Of a stretch of DNA of 24,838 bases, positions 24,350-24,838 are shown in pieces. The position numbers and the translations under genes were made by a program. The DNA comes from an uncultured Nitrospira sp. Its GTDB lineage: Bacteria > Nitrospirota > Nitrospiria > Nitrospirales > UBA8639. Location of the stretch: positions 1 through 24,838 of the forward strand of contig CABVRQ010000055.1 in NCBI GenBank assembly GCA_902500695.1, read 5' to 3'. The notes under the pieces are model-generated. The model was not told the origin of the DNA, searched no databases, and saw only the letters and a program-made list of their open reading frames with translations. Within the stretch, counting starts at the first letter, position 1. Each line of letters opens with the position of its first letter.

Positions 24350-24838
24350 ATGAAATTACAAACCACCATCCCCTTATTTAACGAAACTCTTTCCGCTAAA
24401 AATCCAAAGGCCGGGATGCCTCAACTTGCGGAAATCCCTCCGGGGTTTTTCAAAAACCTCATCCAGCTTTATACAAAATTAATCTTGGGCCAGACTTCTC
24501 ACATATCCCCTAAAATATTCTCGTTTTACATTCTCTTGCTAGCATTGATGGCTGTGATACCTTGTGCCCCTGCTTTTTCAGCTGATGTTTCGGTGACCTG
24601 GAACAAAAACACCGAATCGGATTTAGCGGGATATAAAATTTACAAACGGACGCTACCATCTCAAGATTTTGGACAACCCATATTTTCAGGTATGCCCAGC
24701 AACCCAACCTCACCCTCAAGGACCGTTTCAGGGCTTAGTGGAGGCACAACCTATGGATTTATTGCGACCGCATTTGACACGGCCGGAAATGAAAGTGCCC
24801 CTTCCACAGAAAAACAGATTTCTGTACCTACAGGCACA
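24350..24838 (+). CDS. Exported fibronectin type III domain protein (partial, cut by window end)
   Basis: Only the first 163 residues are present; the frame stays open to the last base. The ATG at 24350 has AGGAG seven to eight bases upstream. A long, weakly basic N-region of ~55 residues precedes a hydrophobic stretch ('FSFYILLLALMAVIPCAPAFSA'), with likely signal-peptidase cleavage after AFSA (residue 78). Residues 79-158 form a fibronectin type III domain ('VSVTWNKNTESDLAGYKIYK' through 'YGFIATAFDTAGNESAPST'). Such domains usually mediate binding in secreted or surface proteins. The unseen C-terminus could carry more repeats or a PEP-CTERM sorting tail, which would link it to PrsK/PrsR; this is a guess. 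The long region before the hydrophobic core is unusual for a signal peptide. Confidence 0.8.
   Translation, partial: MKLQTTIPLFNETLSAKNPKAGMPQLAEIPPGFFKNLIQLYTKLILGQTSHISPKIFSFYILLLALMAVIPCAPAFSADVSVTWNKNTESDLAGYKIYKRTLPSQDFGQPIFSGMPSNPTSPSRTVSGLSGGTTYGFIATAFDTAGNESAPSTEKQISVPTGT

Noticed and set aside
24510..24719. Minus-strand frame of 69 codons at the right edge
   Set aside because: It is antisense to the FN3 domain, whose frame stays open and has a signal peptide and a ribosome site.
1..24838. CRISPR arrays, tRNA or rRNA genes, transposases, integrases
   Set aside because: No spaced direct repeats, no recognisable RNA gene sequences and no mobile-element protein motifs were seen on either strand.

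Overview
The window is a bacterial chromosomal segment with mostly housekeeping content on the left and regulatory, cell-surface content on the right. Dense genes, moderate base composition, bacterial-type ProS, the DXP isoprenoid route, a PrsK/PrsR pair (PEP-CTERM/exosortase type) and a GlrK/GlrR-type pair suggest a Gram-negative environmental bacterium. My best guess is a Nitrospira-like member of Nitrospirota; this is inferred from gene content and style and no rRNA gene is present to confirm it.

Layout. Positions 1-300 hold a non-coding, hairpin-rich sequence resembling a dispersed repeat. From 301 to 4486 four minus-strand genes lie together: a PlsC-type acyltransferase, an unrecognised 165-residue protein with an acidic tail, and the pmbA (tldE) and tldD pair. 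A divergent promoter region (4487-4699) separates them from a plus-strand envelope/isoprenoid operon, uppS-cdsA-dxr-rseP-proS (4700-10809). After a 237-bp gap with promoter-like sites come two tandem bifunctional-nuclease-family (DUF151) genes, then rplM-rpsI, closed by a strong intrinsic terminator at 12960-12990. argC-argJ (13127-15455) follow.

From 15510 to 23574 everything reads on the minus strand. prsK-prsR encode a membrane histidine kinase and a sigma-54-dependent response regulator, overlapping by four bases if the GTG start is used. A 770-bp stretch with no convincing gene comes next in coordinate order. Beyond it is a three-gene operon, glrK / QseG-like coiled-coil protein / glrR, with the order of the enterobacterial glrK-yfhG-glrR operon. 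An AT-rich 775-bp region (23575-24349) separates this from a plus-strand gene, cut by the window end, for an exported fibronectin type III protein. That region holds a candidate sigma-54 promoter and a structured leader candidate.

How they fit together. The uppS-cdsA-dxr-rseP block supplies DXP-pathway isoprenoid precursors, the C55 lipid carrier, CDP-diacylglycerol and a regulated intramembrane protease. plsC supplies phosphatidic acid. The right half carries two separate sigma-54 activator systems that probably respond to envelope or surface-polymer state, next to an exported FN3 protein. No exosortase, CRISPR array, transposase, tRNA or rRNA gene was seen. The least explained parts are the repeat at the left edge, the 165-residue protein, the two long intergenic regions and the duplicated nuclease-family genes.
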